The notes beneath the pieces were generated by a model. It was not told the DNA's origin. It did not search any database and was given only the letters and a program-made list of their open reading frames with translations. The position numbers and the translations under genes are program-made. Source: Vampirovibrionales bacterium (GTDB taxonomy: Bacteria > Cyanobacteriota > Vampirovibrionia > Vampirovibrionales > JAGQHJ01). Taken from it: a stretch of 57,975 bases of DNA. The stretch covers positions 1 to 57,975 of the forward strand of contig JANWIO010000059.1 in assembly GCA_025449835.1 (NCBI GenBank), read 5' to 3'. Below are positions 36,086 to 43,791 of this stretch, one piece after another (the first letter of the stretch is position 1; each line of letters begins with the position of its first letter).

Positions 36086-36129
36086 TCCTCCTTGTAAGGG
36101 AGGCGCTCTACCAACTGAGCTAAGCGCCC
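36054..36129 (-). tRNA. tRNA-Val (anticodon TAC)
   Basis: Read on the minus strand: acceptor GGGCGCT pairs with AGCGCCC, D-arm TAGCTCAGTTGGTAGAGC, anticodon stem CCTCC/GGAGG around loop CTTACAA with TAC at the centre, T-arm with GTTCGAGCC, discriminator A and encoded CCA. All arms are intact over 76 bases. A partial decayed copy lies 234 bases away. Confidence 0.95.
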
Positions 36130-36151
36130 ACATGTAAAAGGCTCCTAAAAG

Positions 36152-36179
36152 CATATAAGAATCGGGGGACAAAAATCAA
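36152..36179 (-). promoter_or_regulatory. Promoter for tRNA-Val
   Basis: On the minus strand, TTGATT (36174-36179) and TATATG (36152-36157) are 16 bases apart and 23 bases ahead of the tRNA 5' end, a plausible sigma-70 promoter. Confidence 0.35.
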
Positions 36180-36310
36180 TCACATCTCAAAAATGGATTC
36201 TCGGCGTCGATTTTTTGTCACGCTCCCCGGTGGTGGATGGCCTTCTGCGGGCAAGGTGTGATAGGCTGGAATCGCATCCGTCAGAAAATCAAGCGGAATC
36301 GAGAAATCTC

Positions 36311-37174
36311 ATGGCGCTTTTAGGGGCACATATTTCAGCTTCAGGTGGGGTGGATAAAGCCCCACAACGGGCTGCCGATATCGGATGCCAGTCCATGCAG
36401 ATTTTTACCCGAAATCAAATGCGATGGGATGCAAAACCCCTGACCGATGAAGCCGTATCTGGCTATAAAGCGGCCTTAAAAAAGCTTCCTCCATCATTTT
36501 CAGTGATTGTGCATGATTCCTATCTCATTAATCTGGGCTCCCCTGAGCCAGAGAAACTCAAAATGTCTCGTGACGCCTTTTTAGATGAGCTAGAGCGGGC
36601 CGAAAAATTAGGTGTCATGGGGCTGGCCTTTCATCCAGGTGCCCACTTAAACCAAGTTTCAGAGCAGGAGTGTCTAAAAATTGTTTCGGAGAGTCTGAAT
36701 TGGGTGATGCAACAATGTCCCAAGGGAAAGGTCAAAATCTTAATTGAAAACACCGCAGGGCAAGGCAGCACTATTGGGTATCGGTTTGAACATTTGGCTG
36801 AAATTATTGAAGGGACGGATTATCCAGAGCGCCTCGGCGTGTGCTTTGATACCTGCCATGCCTTTGCTGCCGGCTATGATTTTCGAAAAAAATCCAGTTA
36901 TCAGCAGGTTTTTCAGGATTTTGACAACATCATCGGCCTCCAGCGCCTCAAGGCATTTCATTTAAATGACGCCAAAAAGGGATTGAACAGTCGGGTGGAT
37001 CGTCATGAAGATATTGGCTTTGGTCATGTGGGACAAGAAGCCTTTGCATTGTTGGTGAATGATCCCCGCTTTGAGGACATTCCCATGGTGCTGGAAACGC
37101 CAGGAAGTCATCTGGATTATGAAAAAACCCTGGTGTTGCTTAAAAGTTTGGTGAAGGTGCCTCAGCCTTCCTAA
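36311..37174 (+). CDS. nfo: Endonuclease IV
   Basis: A zinc-dependent AP endonuclease for base-excision repair. Seen: LLGAHISASGGVDKAPQRA at the N-terminus, LAFHPGAHLN, NTAGQGSTIGYRFEHL, CFDTCHAFAAGYDF, and HLNDAKKGLNSRVDRHEDIG, which carry the metal-binding His, Glu and Asp residues. I chose ATG 36311 (287 residues, the family's usual length) because the open frame upstream to 36215 runs over the divergent tRNA promoter and lacks family similarity. Confidence 0.94.
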   Translation: MALLGAHISASGGVDKAPQRAADIGCQSMQIFTRNQMRWDAKPLTDEAVSGYKAALKKLPPSFSVIVHDSYLINLGSPEPEKLKMSRDAFLDELERAEKLGVMGLAFHPGAHLNQVSEQECLKIVSESLNWVMQQCPKGKVKILIENTAGQGSTIGYRFEHLAEIIEGTDYPERLGVCFDTCHAFAAGYDFRKKSSYQQVFQDFDNIIGLQRLKAFHLNDAKKGLNSRVDRHEDIGFGHVGQEAFALLVNDPRFEDIPMVLETPGSHLDYEKTLVLLKSLVKVPQPS

Positions 37175-37178
37175 TCTT

Positions 37179-37550
37179 TCAGGCAGATTCAACGGCAATA
37201 TTGTCCAGGTCAGTGGTTTTATTCCAAAGGGTAATAGGGCCATAAAGTCCAGGGACGAAATTATCGTACCCTTTTAGTTTGAGTTCCCTGAGGGCTTCTT
37301 GAACTTGCCGATCTGTGGTTCCAAAAAGGTCTTTTAAACTGCTCAGGGAGGGTAAAAAGACACAGGTTTTAAACTCCGTTTGATGAATATCGCCAATGAG
37401 TTTGCTGAGATAGCTTGTAATGGCCATCAGCGGATGATGCCATTCAGGACAAAAAGGGGGCATATCCTCAAACTTGAGGACTTTTGCAGAGCGGGCCGGT
37501 TCTATGGGAAGGATAAACTGGAGTGGGGTGTTGTGAGGGGGATGGGTCAT
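37179..37550 (-). CDS. Putative winged-helix regulator, 123 aa
   Basis: A 123-residue protein whose second half resembles a GntR-type winged helix: FLPSLSSLKDLFGTTDRQ followed by VQEALRELKLKGY, the pattern in which a conserved PS.R.L precedes the recognition helix. No effector domain follows. A strong AAGGAG lies before the ATG. It converges with nfo with a 4-base gap. It may form a group with the two small genes upstream on the same strand. Confidence 0.55.
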   Translation of the reverse strand: MTHPPHNTPLQFILPIEPARSAKVLKFEDMPPFCPEWHHPLMAITSYLSKLIGDIHQTEFKTCVFLPSLSSLKDLFGTTDRQVQEALRELKLKGYDNFVPGLYGPITLWNKTTDLDNIAVESA

Positions 37551-37611
37551 CTAAAAGCTCCTTGTTGATACGTTGCGTGGACTGGAAAGTTTGTAAAATC
37601 CAATTAAGCCG

Positions 37612-37866
37612 TTATAGAGAGTGAAACCGGAGGTCTCTTTCGTCTTCCTGAGGCTCTAAAATACTCTGCTGCTCGGTTTCACCTACCTCATCCAGATCGA
37701 GGCCGTTTTGATCCCACACCGCAAACAATCCCATTTTAGAGAGATATGCCAAAGCCTGATTAATGGTATTTTCAGGAGTTTCCTCTGACGTTACCGGATA
37801 AAAAGGAAACGGAAGGAGGGGCCTTTTAAAGTTGTAGGGAAAAAAACTATGAGCAGAGGCAGTCAT
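37612..37866 (-). CDS. Hypothetical protein, 84 aa
   Basis: A small acidic protein starting MTASAHSFFPYNFKRPLLPF, with an Asp/Glu-rich C-terminus (EVGETEQQSILEPQEDERD). ATG 37866 is chosen because GGAGAA lies six bases upstream, over the codons of the longer frame starting at 37911. No family recognised; context with the neighbouring small genes suggests a lineage-specific cluster. Confidence 0.5.
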   Translation of the reverse strand: MTASAHSFFPYNFKRPLLPFPFYPVTSEETPENTINQALAYLSKMGLFAVWDQNGLDLDEVGETEQQSILEPQEDERDLRFHSL

Positions 37867-37936
37867 GATGATTCTCCTTTCATGTAAGGCAGGCAACACA
37901 AGATAATGCATTGAACCACTAATTTGGAATGAGAGG

Positions 37937-38266
37937 CTATCTTACAGCTGCAATGGACTGGAAGGCGTTTTTATCCACATGAAGAATGACGTTTTGATGA
38001 TCCACTTCAAAATAAAACACAGACGGGCCATTTTCCGAATCGGAGTCATCTCGTGAGCCATCCAAATGCAGGGAATTCTCAAAAGAAACATTGGGGTGAT
38101 GAAACCGTTCATAGTCACTCCCAAATTCTGCATTGGATAATTGCTGCCATTCCGTCTTGGTAATAATGGTAGAGTGAGCCTTCTTCGGATTGGTGGCCGT
38201 GGTTTGGTAAGATAAAGTTGGATCTTTTAAGAGGGATGACGCATTTTGTTTGCATTTTTTTTGCAT
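37937..38266 (-). CDS. Hypothetical protein, 109 aa
   Basis: A 109-residue hydrophilic protein with a Lys-rich N-terminus and an Asp/Ser-rich centre (GSRDDSDSENG), followed by a strand-like VFYFEVDHQNVILHVD. No signal peptide is evident. GGAG lies about 9 bases before the ATG. No family recognised. It is the first of three small minus-strand genes ending at the putative winged-helix gene. Confidence 0.5.
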   Translation of the reverse strand: MQKKCKQNASSLLKDPTLSYQTTATNPKKAHSTIITKTEWQQLSNAEFGSDYERFHHPNVSFENSLHLDGSRDDSDSENGPSVFYFEVDHQNVILHVDKNAFQSIAAVR

Positions 38267-38465
38267 TCTCTAGTGACTCCGGGGTAATAAGGTGTGTATC
38301 TGCGTAGAGGATGGCAAAGATCTTTTTATCCCAACCGGTTCATCATCTTCGACATTGATAATAATAGTTTAGAGTCCGTTTTACCCCACCAGTATTGCCC
38401 ACTTGGGGGGATTTTTGGGTGAAACCAATTTAGGGAGACGACATGTTTTGGCTCTAAAAACCAAA

Positions 38466-38494
38466 AATAGCCGTAGCAATTCACTACGGCTATT
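38466..38494. terminator. Perfect 11-bp inverted repeat
   Basis: AATAGCCGTAG (38466-38476) and CTACGGCTATT (38484-38494) with a 7-base loop. It lies in the 278-base gap between the 38266 gene and the KGG genes. There is an A-run on its left, which would read as U on the minus strand, so it likely terminates minus-strand transcripts from the KGG genes. Confidence 0.65.
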
Positions 38495-38544
38495 CAATAG
38501 AGGTACCCTATCACAAGTTTTTTACCTCTCTCGGAAGAGAGATG

Positions 38545-38769
38545 TTAAACTTTAAGGCGTTCTTCGGGGTGTTTCCGAAAGTATTCTGCGGCTTCATGAA
38601 TTTCTTTTCCCCGAATTTCTCCGCCTTTTTGACCGATCTTGGAGTAAAACTCAGGGCCATATTTTTCTTTTACAGTGTTTCCGCCTTTACGTCCGGCTTC
38701 TTGTACCGTCATACCGCCTTTTTTCTCTTTTGATTTAGGTAAGGGTGCTTTTTGCTTTTTTCTTGGCAT
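38545..38769 (-). CDS. KGG-repeat stress-type protein (copy 1), 74 aa
   Basis: A small basic hydrophilic protein with two KGG-type repeats: TVQEAGRKGGNTVKEKYG and EFYSKIGQKGGEIRGKE. This matches the Em/GsiB-like (LEA group 1-type) stress-induced protein family found in bacteria under desiccation or general stress. A strong AAGGAGG is 6 bases before the ATG. It is a paralogue of the next upstream gene; the shared core is nearly identical for about 30 residues while the ends differ. Confidence 0.8.
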   Translation of the reverse strand: MPRKKQKAPLPKSKEKKGGMTVQEAGRKGGNTVKEKYGPEFYSKIGQKGGEIRGKEIHEAAEYFRKHPEERLKV

Positions 38770-38801
38770 AACATGCCTCCTTTGCTTAATGCTTTAGCAA
38801 G

Positions 38802-39008
38802 TTACACTTTCCCGAGTTTTTTAAGCTCTCGAAATCTTTTTGCTTCGGCTTGAACTTTAACGCCCCCTTTTTGACCGATTTGAGAATAAAACTCGGGGCC
38901 ATATTTTTCTTTCACAGTGTTTCCGCCTTTACGTCCGGCTTCTTGTACTGTCATTGGTTTTGATTTTGCAAGCTTTTGTTTGCTGCTTCCCCTTCCTCGT
39001 ACAGGCAT
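38802..39008 (-). CDS. KGG-repeat stress-type protein (copy 2), 68 aa
   Basis: The paralogue of the 38545 gene, opening MPVRGRGSSKQKLAKSKP and carrying the same two KGG repeats (AGRKGGNTVKEKYG, SQIGQKGGVKV) with a different Lys/Arg tail. ATG 39008 is preferred over the longer frame from 39056: GGGAGAA lies about 8 bases upstream of it. It precedes copy 1 by 32 bases and is probably co-transcribed with it. Confidence 0.78.
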   Translation of the reverse strand: MPVRGRGSSKQKLAKSKPMTVQEAGRKGGNTVKEKYGPEFYSQIGQKGGVKVQAEAKRFRELKKLGKV

Positions 39009-39359
39009 AAACCATATTCTCCCATTGTTTCTAATATCTAACAGATGACATCCCATAATAAGCTTTATCTTTATTTAAATGCATTGGCCTTGTGGACACT
39101 CTTGTATGGAAGACGCATTCACCATAAGAGGGATTTCTGAGCATGCCCATGTTCTGAGATGCCATTTTTCTGTTCAAGGCCTTGGGTAGAAATGATGAAA
39201 GGTATCCTTGGGATGGACCTCGACCATAAGGCCATGGCTTGGTTATTGCAGATTGACCAGGGGGTGAGGTAGAATAGGCTGGCCGATAAAAATGATAGGT
39301 GCCGGGTAAATTGGCGTTTAAACACTAAAAAAATCGGCTTAGAAAGGCTCATTGTACAA
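39009..39359. promoter_or_regulatory. Divergent gap KGG genes / YmdB-like gene
   Basis: A 351-base region. A plus-strand promoter candidate is TTGCAG (39246-39251) with TAGAAT (39270-39275), 18-base spacer. An open frame on the minus strand at 39119-39490 has no coding character. No RNA gene seen. Confidence 0.35.
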
Positions 39360-40220
39360 ATGGCCGAGCAAAAGCAAACCATTGATATTTTGTTTTTTGG
39401 GGATATCGTGGGGCGTCCAGGCCGACAGGCTGTAAAATGGTATCTTAATTCTTTAAGCGACTCCGCAAAGCCGGATGTGGTGATTGGCAATGTTGAAAAT
39501 GCCTCGCATGGCTTTGGGTTGAATGAAAAAAATTACCAGGAACTGCTCAGTGCTGGCTTGCAGATTATGACCAGCGGTAACCATATTTGGGATCGTCGTG
39601 AAATTTTTGATTACATTTATTCCGCCGATTGCTTGTTGCGTCCTGCTAATTTCCCTACGCCCAGTGTAGGCATTGGTGCGAGGGTGTTTGAAATCGCAGG
39701 CGTTAAGGTTGGCGTGATTAATTTAATTGGCCAAGTGTTTATGGGCAATTATAATTCTCCCTGGGAGCAAATTGAGGCGTTGGTGCCCCAGATGCTCTAT
39801 GAAACCCCCATTATTTTTGTTGATTTTCATGGGGAAGCAACGGCTGAAAAAATCGCTTTTGCTCGATATGCCAGTACCCTTGGCGTTAGTGCTTTTACGG
39901 GAACGCATACCCATGTGCAAACGGCCGATGAACGGCTTTTAAATGATCGCATGGGCTTTATCACCGATAGTGGTTTTTGTGGAGCGTATGAAAGCGTGAT
40001 TGGAATGGCCCCAGAGAGCGCCATTGAACGGTTAAAAACCATGTACCCCACTCGTCTGGATGTGGCGGATGGTTCTCTGGTTCAGGTGAATGCCAGCCGC
40101 TTTACCATTGAGGTTAAAACCGGGATTTGTCAACGTGTCAGCAGAGTGAATCTGGTTCACGACTTGGATGAAGTGGATGTGAAATTTAAAAATACTGCCG
40201 ACCGTCATTTGTCGGTTTAA
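39360..40220 (+). CDS. YmdB-family metallophosphoesterase (TIGR00282)
   Basis: A calcineurin-like phosphoesterase of the YmdB/TIGR00282 family, reported to hydrolyse 2',3'-cyclic nucleotides and to influence biofilm regulation in Bacillus. Seen: ILFFGDIVGRPGRQAVKWYL at the N-terminus, GNVENASHGFG, MTSGNHIWDRREIFDYI, VDFHGEATAEK and GTHTHVQTADERLL, which provide the metal-binding Asp, Asn and His residues. Length 286 residues, slightly above the usual 265. Start is ATG 39360 with no strong ribosome site. Confidence 0.88.
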   Translation: MAEQKQTIDILFFGDIVGRPGRQAVKWYLNSLSDSAKPDVVIGNVENASHGFGLNEKNYQELLSAGLQIMTSGNHIWDRREIFDYIYSADCLLRPANFPTPSVGIGARVFEIAGVKVGVINLIGQVFMGNYNSPWEQIEALVPQMLYETPIIFVDFHGEATAEKIAFARYASTLGVSAFTGTHTHVQTADERLLNDRMGFITDSGFCGAYESVIGMAPESAIERLKTMYPTRLDVADGSLVQVNASRFTIEVKTGICQRVSRVNLVHDLDEVDVKFKNTADRHLSV

Positions 40221-40236
40221 AAGAAAGTTTTTTCTG

Positions 40237-40257
40237 GAAAGCGGAGAATCCGCTTTC
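40237..40257. terminator. Stem-loop after the YmdB-like gene
   Basis: GAAAGCGG and CCGCTTTC form a perfect 8-bp stem with loop AGAAT, 16 bases after the stop. No U-tract follows on either strand, though T-rich sequence precedes it; it may stabilise the 3' end or terminate weakly between the convergent genes. Confidence 0.5.
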
Positions 40258-40280
40258 AGGCAACAGATGATTTGTTTCCC

Positions 40281-40736
40281 TTAAACGTGGTGAAGCAGTT
40301 CCTCGTATTCTTCCTGACGTTGTTTAATCACGGATTTTAAGTCAGTTAGAATGGCTTGCGGCTGATTTTGAAGGGTTGCAAAGTAATACTGGCGACTAAT
40401 CTGTTTTAGGCGAAACACGGCAAAATTCAGGAGCAAAGGCTGAATCTGCTGATCCGCATAGATAAAAGGCACTTCTTCCTGAAGAAAATGTTGGGCTTCT
40501 TCAGTCAGTTCTCGATGAAGATCGGATAAATGAATAAAACTATCCACAGAGTCTTGATGAGAAAGCGCTTTGCCTTCTTTTGTAAACTTCAAAAATGCAG
40601 ATGCGAGGGTTTTTGAAAATTGGCCATTGTGAGAATGTGGGATGCCAACTTTGATAAACCCGGGGATAAGCTTTGGACTATTTTCCAGTGTGAGCTTGAT
40701 ATCCTCTGTTGGAAGTTCAACACCTCTATTGGCCAC
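40281..40736 (-). CDS. Hypothetical protein, 151 aa
   Basis: An unrecognised 151-residue protein, mostly helical in its second half (LKQISRQYYFATLQNQP, KQRQEEYEELLHHV). The best start is GTG 40736, which has AAGGAG 7 bases upstream; the longer frame to 40814 would run through that ribosome site. No membrane or catalytic motif seen. It converges with the YmdB-like gene. Confidence 0.55.
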   Translation of the reverse strand: MANRGVELPTEDIKLTLENSPKLIPGFIKVGIPHSHNGQFSKTLASAFLKFTKEGKALSHQDSVDSFIHLSDLHRELTEEAQHFLQEEVPFIYADQQIQPLLLNFAVFRLKQISRQYYFATLQNQPQAILTDLKSVIKQRQEEYEELLHHV

Positions 40737-40904
40737 TGTGATGCTCCTTATGCTGATGAAGGATCGTTCTATATAGATTTTAAAACTATTCTTCCCGAAC
40801 AATTGCGCTTTCAACCAAAATTGAAACGTTTCTTAACGTTGCATCCTCTTGTTAGATGTTAAATAAGCATATTTCTATAGTTCCTATATCCTTAATAGTT
40901 TTAT

Positions 40905-40933
40905 TCTATCATCATTCATTTACAGATGATAGA
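40905..40933 (-). terminator. AT-rich inverted repeat after the cyclo-ligase gene
   Basis: TCTATCATC (40905-40913) and GATGATAGA (40925-40933) form a 9-bp stem with an 11-base loop. On the minus strand it follows the cyclo-ligase stop by about 20 bases and is followed by ATAAAAC, so it may be a weak terminator or an operator for the downstream gene. Confidence 0.4.
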
Positions 40934-40953
40934 GGGTAAAGAGAGAAAATAGG

Positions 40954-41550
40954 TCAGTTGTCTGGGGAAATTGTAGTGACATTGGGAAAAGATACAATTC
41001 CGGTTTCATAAATTCCCCAGTGCACCTTCACATCCCATGGGTCCTGAGGAAGTTCATCCATCCATAATGCAGACGGAATTGGGCAGCATAGGATACTTTT
41101 ATCGTGGTATTCGACCAAAAACCGATCATAGTATCCGCCACCAAATCCCAATCGAGTTCCATGGCGATCGATGAGGAGTGCTGGGATAAAAATAAGATGA
41201 AGGGGGATCTTGGGATCCAAAATTGGGGCTGTTGGCAAAGGTTCTAAGATTCCAAACGCGTTGGACGCCAGAGGCATCTGCGGAGAAGCTTGATGAATCT
41301 GTAATTTTTTTTGAGGGAGAACTCTTGGGAGATACCAGTGTTTCTCTGGAAATTGTTCGATCAAGGGAATCAAGTTAATCTCATCAGGAAGGGCCGCATA
41401 GGTGAGGATGTGAGTGGCCTTTTGAAATGTTTCCCATTGTGTAATTTGATTGCAGATTACTTGGCTGAGGGAAGCCATATCCAAATGAGCACGCTTCTCT
41501 CGTGCGTCTTGTCGAAGTTGTTTTTTAGCTTCTGCCGTGGATGGGGGCAT
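40954..41550 (-). CDS. 5-formyltetrahydrofolate cyclo-ligase
   Basis: Converts 5-formyl-THF to 5,10-methenyl-THF with ATP, recycling folate. Seen: the basic N-terminal helix KKQLRQDAREKRAHL that binds phosphate, and the family signature GTRLGFGGGYYDRFL. Length 198 residues is typical. ATG 41550 is used; a TTG directly before it is less likely. It is divergent from the XRE regulator. Confidence 0.88.
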   Translation of the reverse strand: MPPSTAEAKKQLRQDAREKRAHLDMASLSQVICNQITQWETFQKATHILTYAALPDEINLIPLIEQFPEKHWYLPRVLPQKKLQIHQASPQMPLASNAFGILEPLPTAPILDPKIPLHLIFIPALLIDRHGTRLGFGGGYYDRFLVEYHDKSILCCPIPSALWMDELPQDPWDVKVHWGIYETGIVSFPNVTTISPDN

Positions 41551-41643
41551 CAATCAAACCATCTTTCATCAATGCGTATTTATATGAGGGGACCTGATCA
41601 TTATTGTACTTAAAGTTTAGGGCAGAACGAACGATATGGAGAT

Positions 41644-41997
41644 ATGGAAGAAACACGAGTGACTTTAGGGGCGAAGCTGAAACAGGCTCGCCAGGAAGCA
41701 AACCTGAAGCAGGAACAAGTTGCCCGATATTTAATGGTTCCCACTTCAGCGGTTTCAGCCATGGAGAAGGGGCAGCGCAAGATTGATGCCGTGGAATTAT
41801 TTTATTTGAGTAAGCTTTATGCCAAGCCGTTAGACTGGTTTTTTGAAGATTCTCTGCCGTTAAGCGCTGCCAAAGGAATTCGATGGTACGATAATGATCC
41901 GTTGATTCGAGAGATTGTGGTTCTATTGGAAAAAGCGCCTTCTGACTTAAGAAAGCGGGCTGCATATGGTGTTTTAGGGTTTCTCAGTGAACGTTAG
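41644..41997 (+). CDS. XRE-family HTH regulator, 117 aa
   Basis: A Cro/CI-type helix-turn-helix protein: LGAKLKQARQEANLKQEQVA followed by the recognition helix VPTSAVSAMEKGQR and KIDAVELFYLSKLY. The remainder (DWFFEDSLPLS...) has the layout of small XRE regulators that lack an effector domain. It lies immediately upstream of the tRNA-Asp island junction, so it may belong to the host rather than the element; its codon use looks like the core genes. Targets unknown. Confidence 0.82.
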   Translation: MEETRVTLGAKLKQARQEANLKQEQVARYLMVPTSAVSAMEKGQRKIDAVELFYLSKLYAKPLDWFFEDSLPLSAAKGIRWYDNDPLIREIVVLLEKAPSDLRKRAAYGVLGFLSER

Positions 41998-42040
41998 CAA
42001 TATTTTTGCGCCGTTTTTATACCAAACATGAAAAAATGAC

Positions 42041-42070
42041 TTGTTTCTGAAAAGTTTATTGTGCTATAAG
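42041..42070 (+). promoter_or_regulatory. Promoter for tRNA-Asp
   Basis: TTGTTT (42041-42046) and TATAAG (42065-42070) with an 18-base spacer, ending 19 bases ahead of the tRNA 5' end. Confidence 0.45.
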
Positions 42071-42089
42071 GGGATACGTACCAACTTAT

Positions 42090-42166
42090 GGGGCGGTAGC
42101 TCAGTTGGTTAGAGTACCTGCCTGTCACGCAGGATGTCGCGGGTTCGAGCCCCGTCCGCCCCGCCA
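42090..42166 (+). tRNA. tRNA-Asp (anticodon GTC)
   Basis: Acceptor GGGGCGG pairs with CCGCCCC, D-arm TAGCTCAGTTGGTTAGAGTA, anticodon stem CCTG...CAGG with loop containing GTC, T-arm CGGGTTCGAGCCCCG, discriminator G and encoded CCA; 77 bases, all arms intact. Its 3' half also encodes the last 13 codons and the stop of the opposing recombinase, marking the island boundary. Confidence 0.96.
42125..42166. other. Putative attachment site within tRNA-Asp
   Basis: The 42 bases shared by the tRNA 3' half and the recombinase 3' end are where chromosome and element meet. A tRNA 3' end is the usual target of integrating elements. A second copy of this stretch, expected at the other end, is not in the window. 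Confidence 0.5.
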
Positions 42167-43600
42167 TTTTTCAAAATCCCTGAATTTATAAAAATATTCA
42201 AACGCTGGATTCCATACAGGACTTAAGTTTTCACCCTCCAATAAATAGTTCGATGAGATAAATCTCAGAAGTCTTCGCCGATTGGTAAAATTTTGATGTT
42301 CATAAAGCACCAGTGCTTTTTCGGCGAGTTCTATGAGTTGGATACCCATTTCGATATAAGAAACGCTACCCCTTTTATGCTCTTCTAAGGTTTTGAGGAG
42401 TTTTTGTTGTTCCTCAACATATTGTTGATGTTTTCTCCTCCAGAGTTCTTCAGGGATGATTCCCTCAAGCTTATCTTCGTATATCTGATCAAGCTTGGTC
42501 TGCACTTTAGATAGTTGGGCTTGGACGTGAGAAGTAGACTCTTTATGAAACACCTTTTCCTCAGCATGGTGTTCTTTTAAGGCTTTAATCACTATTTCAC
42601 TGTCGGGTTTCCCTATCTGAATCCCTTTTAAAAGTGCCAAAAATTGTTGTTCTAGCTTCTCTTCACGTACATGCTTTGCTCTTTGTGAACATTCCTTGTT
42701 CGAACAGTGATAGTAGATATAGCGGTTTTTCTTGAGCTCTGCGGTAATTGCACGTCCGCAGACAGCACAAGAAATTAAACCCGTATATTGGAATTCTCGT
42801 TTTGTGGTTTGCCCTTTATAGCGATTTTGAAGAATACTTTGAACCTTTTCAAAGTGTTCAACTGTAACAATCGGCTGATGTTTGCCTTTGTAATACTTCC
42901 CGGCCCAGTAAAAATCACCGATATAAATAGGATTTTTAAGCATTCTTTCGAGTGAAGTGGCTGGAATTCTCAATAAAGAAGAAGAATAGCGAAACCCTTC
43001 TTGAAAAAGTTTATTTCTCAAGGTAACTAAGGAAAACTCTTGTGATGCATAAAGTTCAAATGCTCGTTTTACCAGAGTAGAGGTCTCTGGATGAACCTCA
43101 ATCAGATGTGTTTCAAGGTTATTTTTATACCCATAAGGGGCAACTGAAGGAAAATGACCTTGTTCGGCTTTTTCTTTTTGTCCTTTTTTTACTTCCTCAG
43201 AAAGATTGTCAATATAATTTTTTGCCATGAGAACTTTAATGCCATGGATAAATTTTTCATGGGATTTTGCATCTTTGCTAAGGATTTCCCCTTCTTTGAC
43301 GAGATGGATTTCAACATCCAACTCCTCTAATCGAACATAGTCTTTGAAGTTTCGATACAAGCGATCAGTTTTTTCAACCAAAATACAATGGGGCTCTTTC
43401 GTGGATTTTAAGAAATCAAGCATTTTGTTAAACTGCTCTCTTCCAGAAGATTTGGCAGTTTCAGCCTCAGTGAAGGTGGTTGAGACGGTTAAGCCATTTT
43501 TGTCAGCATATTCTTGAAGTAATTTTAATTGCGCTGGGATGGAAAAGCCCTCTTTTTCTTGCTCACGGCTAGATACACGTGCGTAAATAACAGCTTTCAT
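42125..43600 (-). CDS. Large serine recombinase (site-specific integrase)
   Basis: A 491-residue large serine recombinase. Seen: the catalytic N-terminal domain (IYARVSSREQEKEGFSIPAQ, nucleophile Ser at about residue 10-11), a Recombinase domain (PSVAPYGYKNN, IYIGDFYWAGKYYKGKHQPI), a zinc ribbon (CAVCGRAI...YHCSNKEC), then a coiled coil (about 350-420). It would integrate and excise the island. The last 13 residues (GGRGSNPRHPA being the tail) are read from the tRNA-Asp gene, so recombination changes or restores the C-terminus. Most tRNA-targeting integrases are tyrosine type; a serine enzyme here is less usual. Its start is 5 bases downstream of the HTH gene. Confidence 0.9.
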   Translation of the reverse strand: MKAVIYARVSSREQEKEGFSIPAQLKLLQEYADKNGLTVSTTFTEAETAKSSGREQFNKMLDFLKSTKEPHCILVEKTDRLYRNFKDYVRLEELDVEIHLVKEGEILSKDAKSHEKFIHGIKVLMAKNYIDNLSEEVKKGQKEKAEQGHFPSVAPYGYKNNLETHLIEVHPETSTLVKRAFELYASQEFSLVTLRNKLFQEGFRYSSSLLRIPATSLERMLKNPIYIGDFYWAGKYYKGKHQPIVTVEHFEKVQSILQNRYKGQTTKREFQYTGLISCAVCGRAITAELKKNRYIYYHCSNKECSQRAKHVREEKLEQQFLALLKGIQIGKPDSEIVIKALKEHHAEEKVFHKESTSHVQAQLSKVQTKLDQIYEDKLEGIIPEELWRRKHQQYVEEQQKLLKTLEEHKRGSVSYIEMGIQLIELAEKALVLYEHQNFTNRRRLLRFISSNYLLEGENLSPVWNPAFEYFYKFRDFEKWRGGRGSNPRHPA

Positions 43601-43605
43601 TGTAT

Positions 43606-43791
43606 TTAAACTCCTTGGAGTGATAACAAAACTTGTTTAAGGTCTTCTTTTTGGTAGAGTCGGTATCCATTGAGAGGGTGTCTGATACCCTTGAGCTTAC
43701 CAGAGCGATCCCAACGACGGAGGGTCTCAGCACAGACTCCTATATAGTCAGCAGCTTGTTTGACCGTGAGATAGTCAGAAAGCTTGTTCAT
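43606..43791 (-). CDS. MerR-like HTH / excisionase-type protein, 61 aa
   Basis: A small DNA-binding protein: DYLTVKQAADYIGVCAETLRRWDRSGKLKG followed by GYRLYQKEDLKQVL is the MerR/excisionase-type helix-turn-helix plus wing. ATG 43791 starts the conserved part; the frame extends to 43815 without support. It directly precedes the recombinase (5-base gap) and so probably acts as directionality factor or regulator. The serine-recombinase plus MerR-HTH pairing resembles IS607 organisation, but here the parts are separate and the recombinase is of the large type. Confidence 0.8.
   Translation of the reverse strand: MNKLSDYLTVKQAADYIGVCAETLRRWDRSGKLKGIRHPLNGYRLYQKEDLKQVLLSLQGV

Noticed and set aside
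35627-36172. Two similar open frames across the tRNA-Val duplication
   Set aside because: Their similarity comes from the duplicated non-coding DNA, and one reads straight through the antisense-oriented tRNA sequence.
39119-39490. Minus-strand open frame upstream of the YmdB-like gene
   Set aside because: It overlaps the 5' part of a well-supported gene, and has no ribosome site or domain.
41525-41965. Minus-strand frame across the XRE regulator
   Set aside because: It is the antisense of a clear HTH gene, and its amino-acid composition is unlike a real protein.
42125-43791. IS607-type transposon (serine recombinase plus MerR HTH)
   Set aside because: IS607 TnpA is a small protein with a fused N-terminal HTH and a TnpB partner; here the recombinase is of the large type and the HTH is separate.
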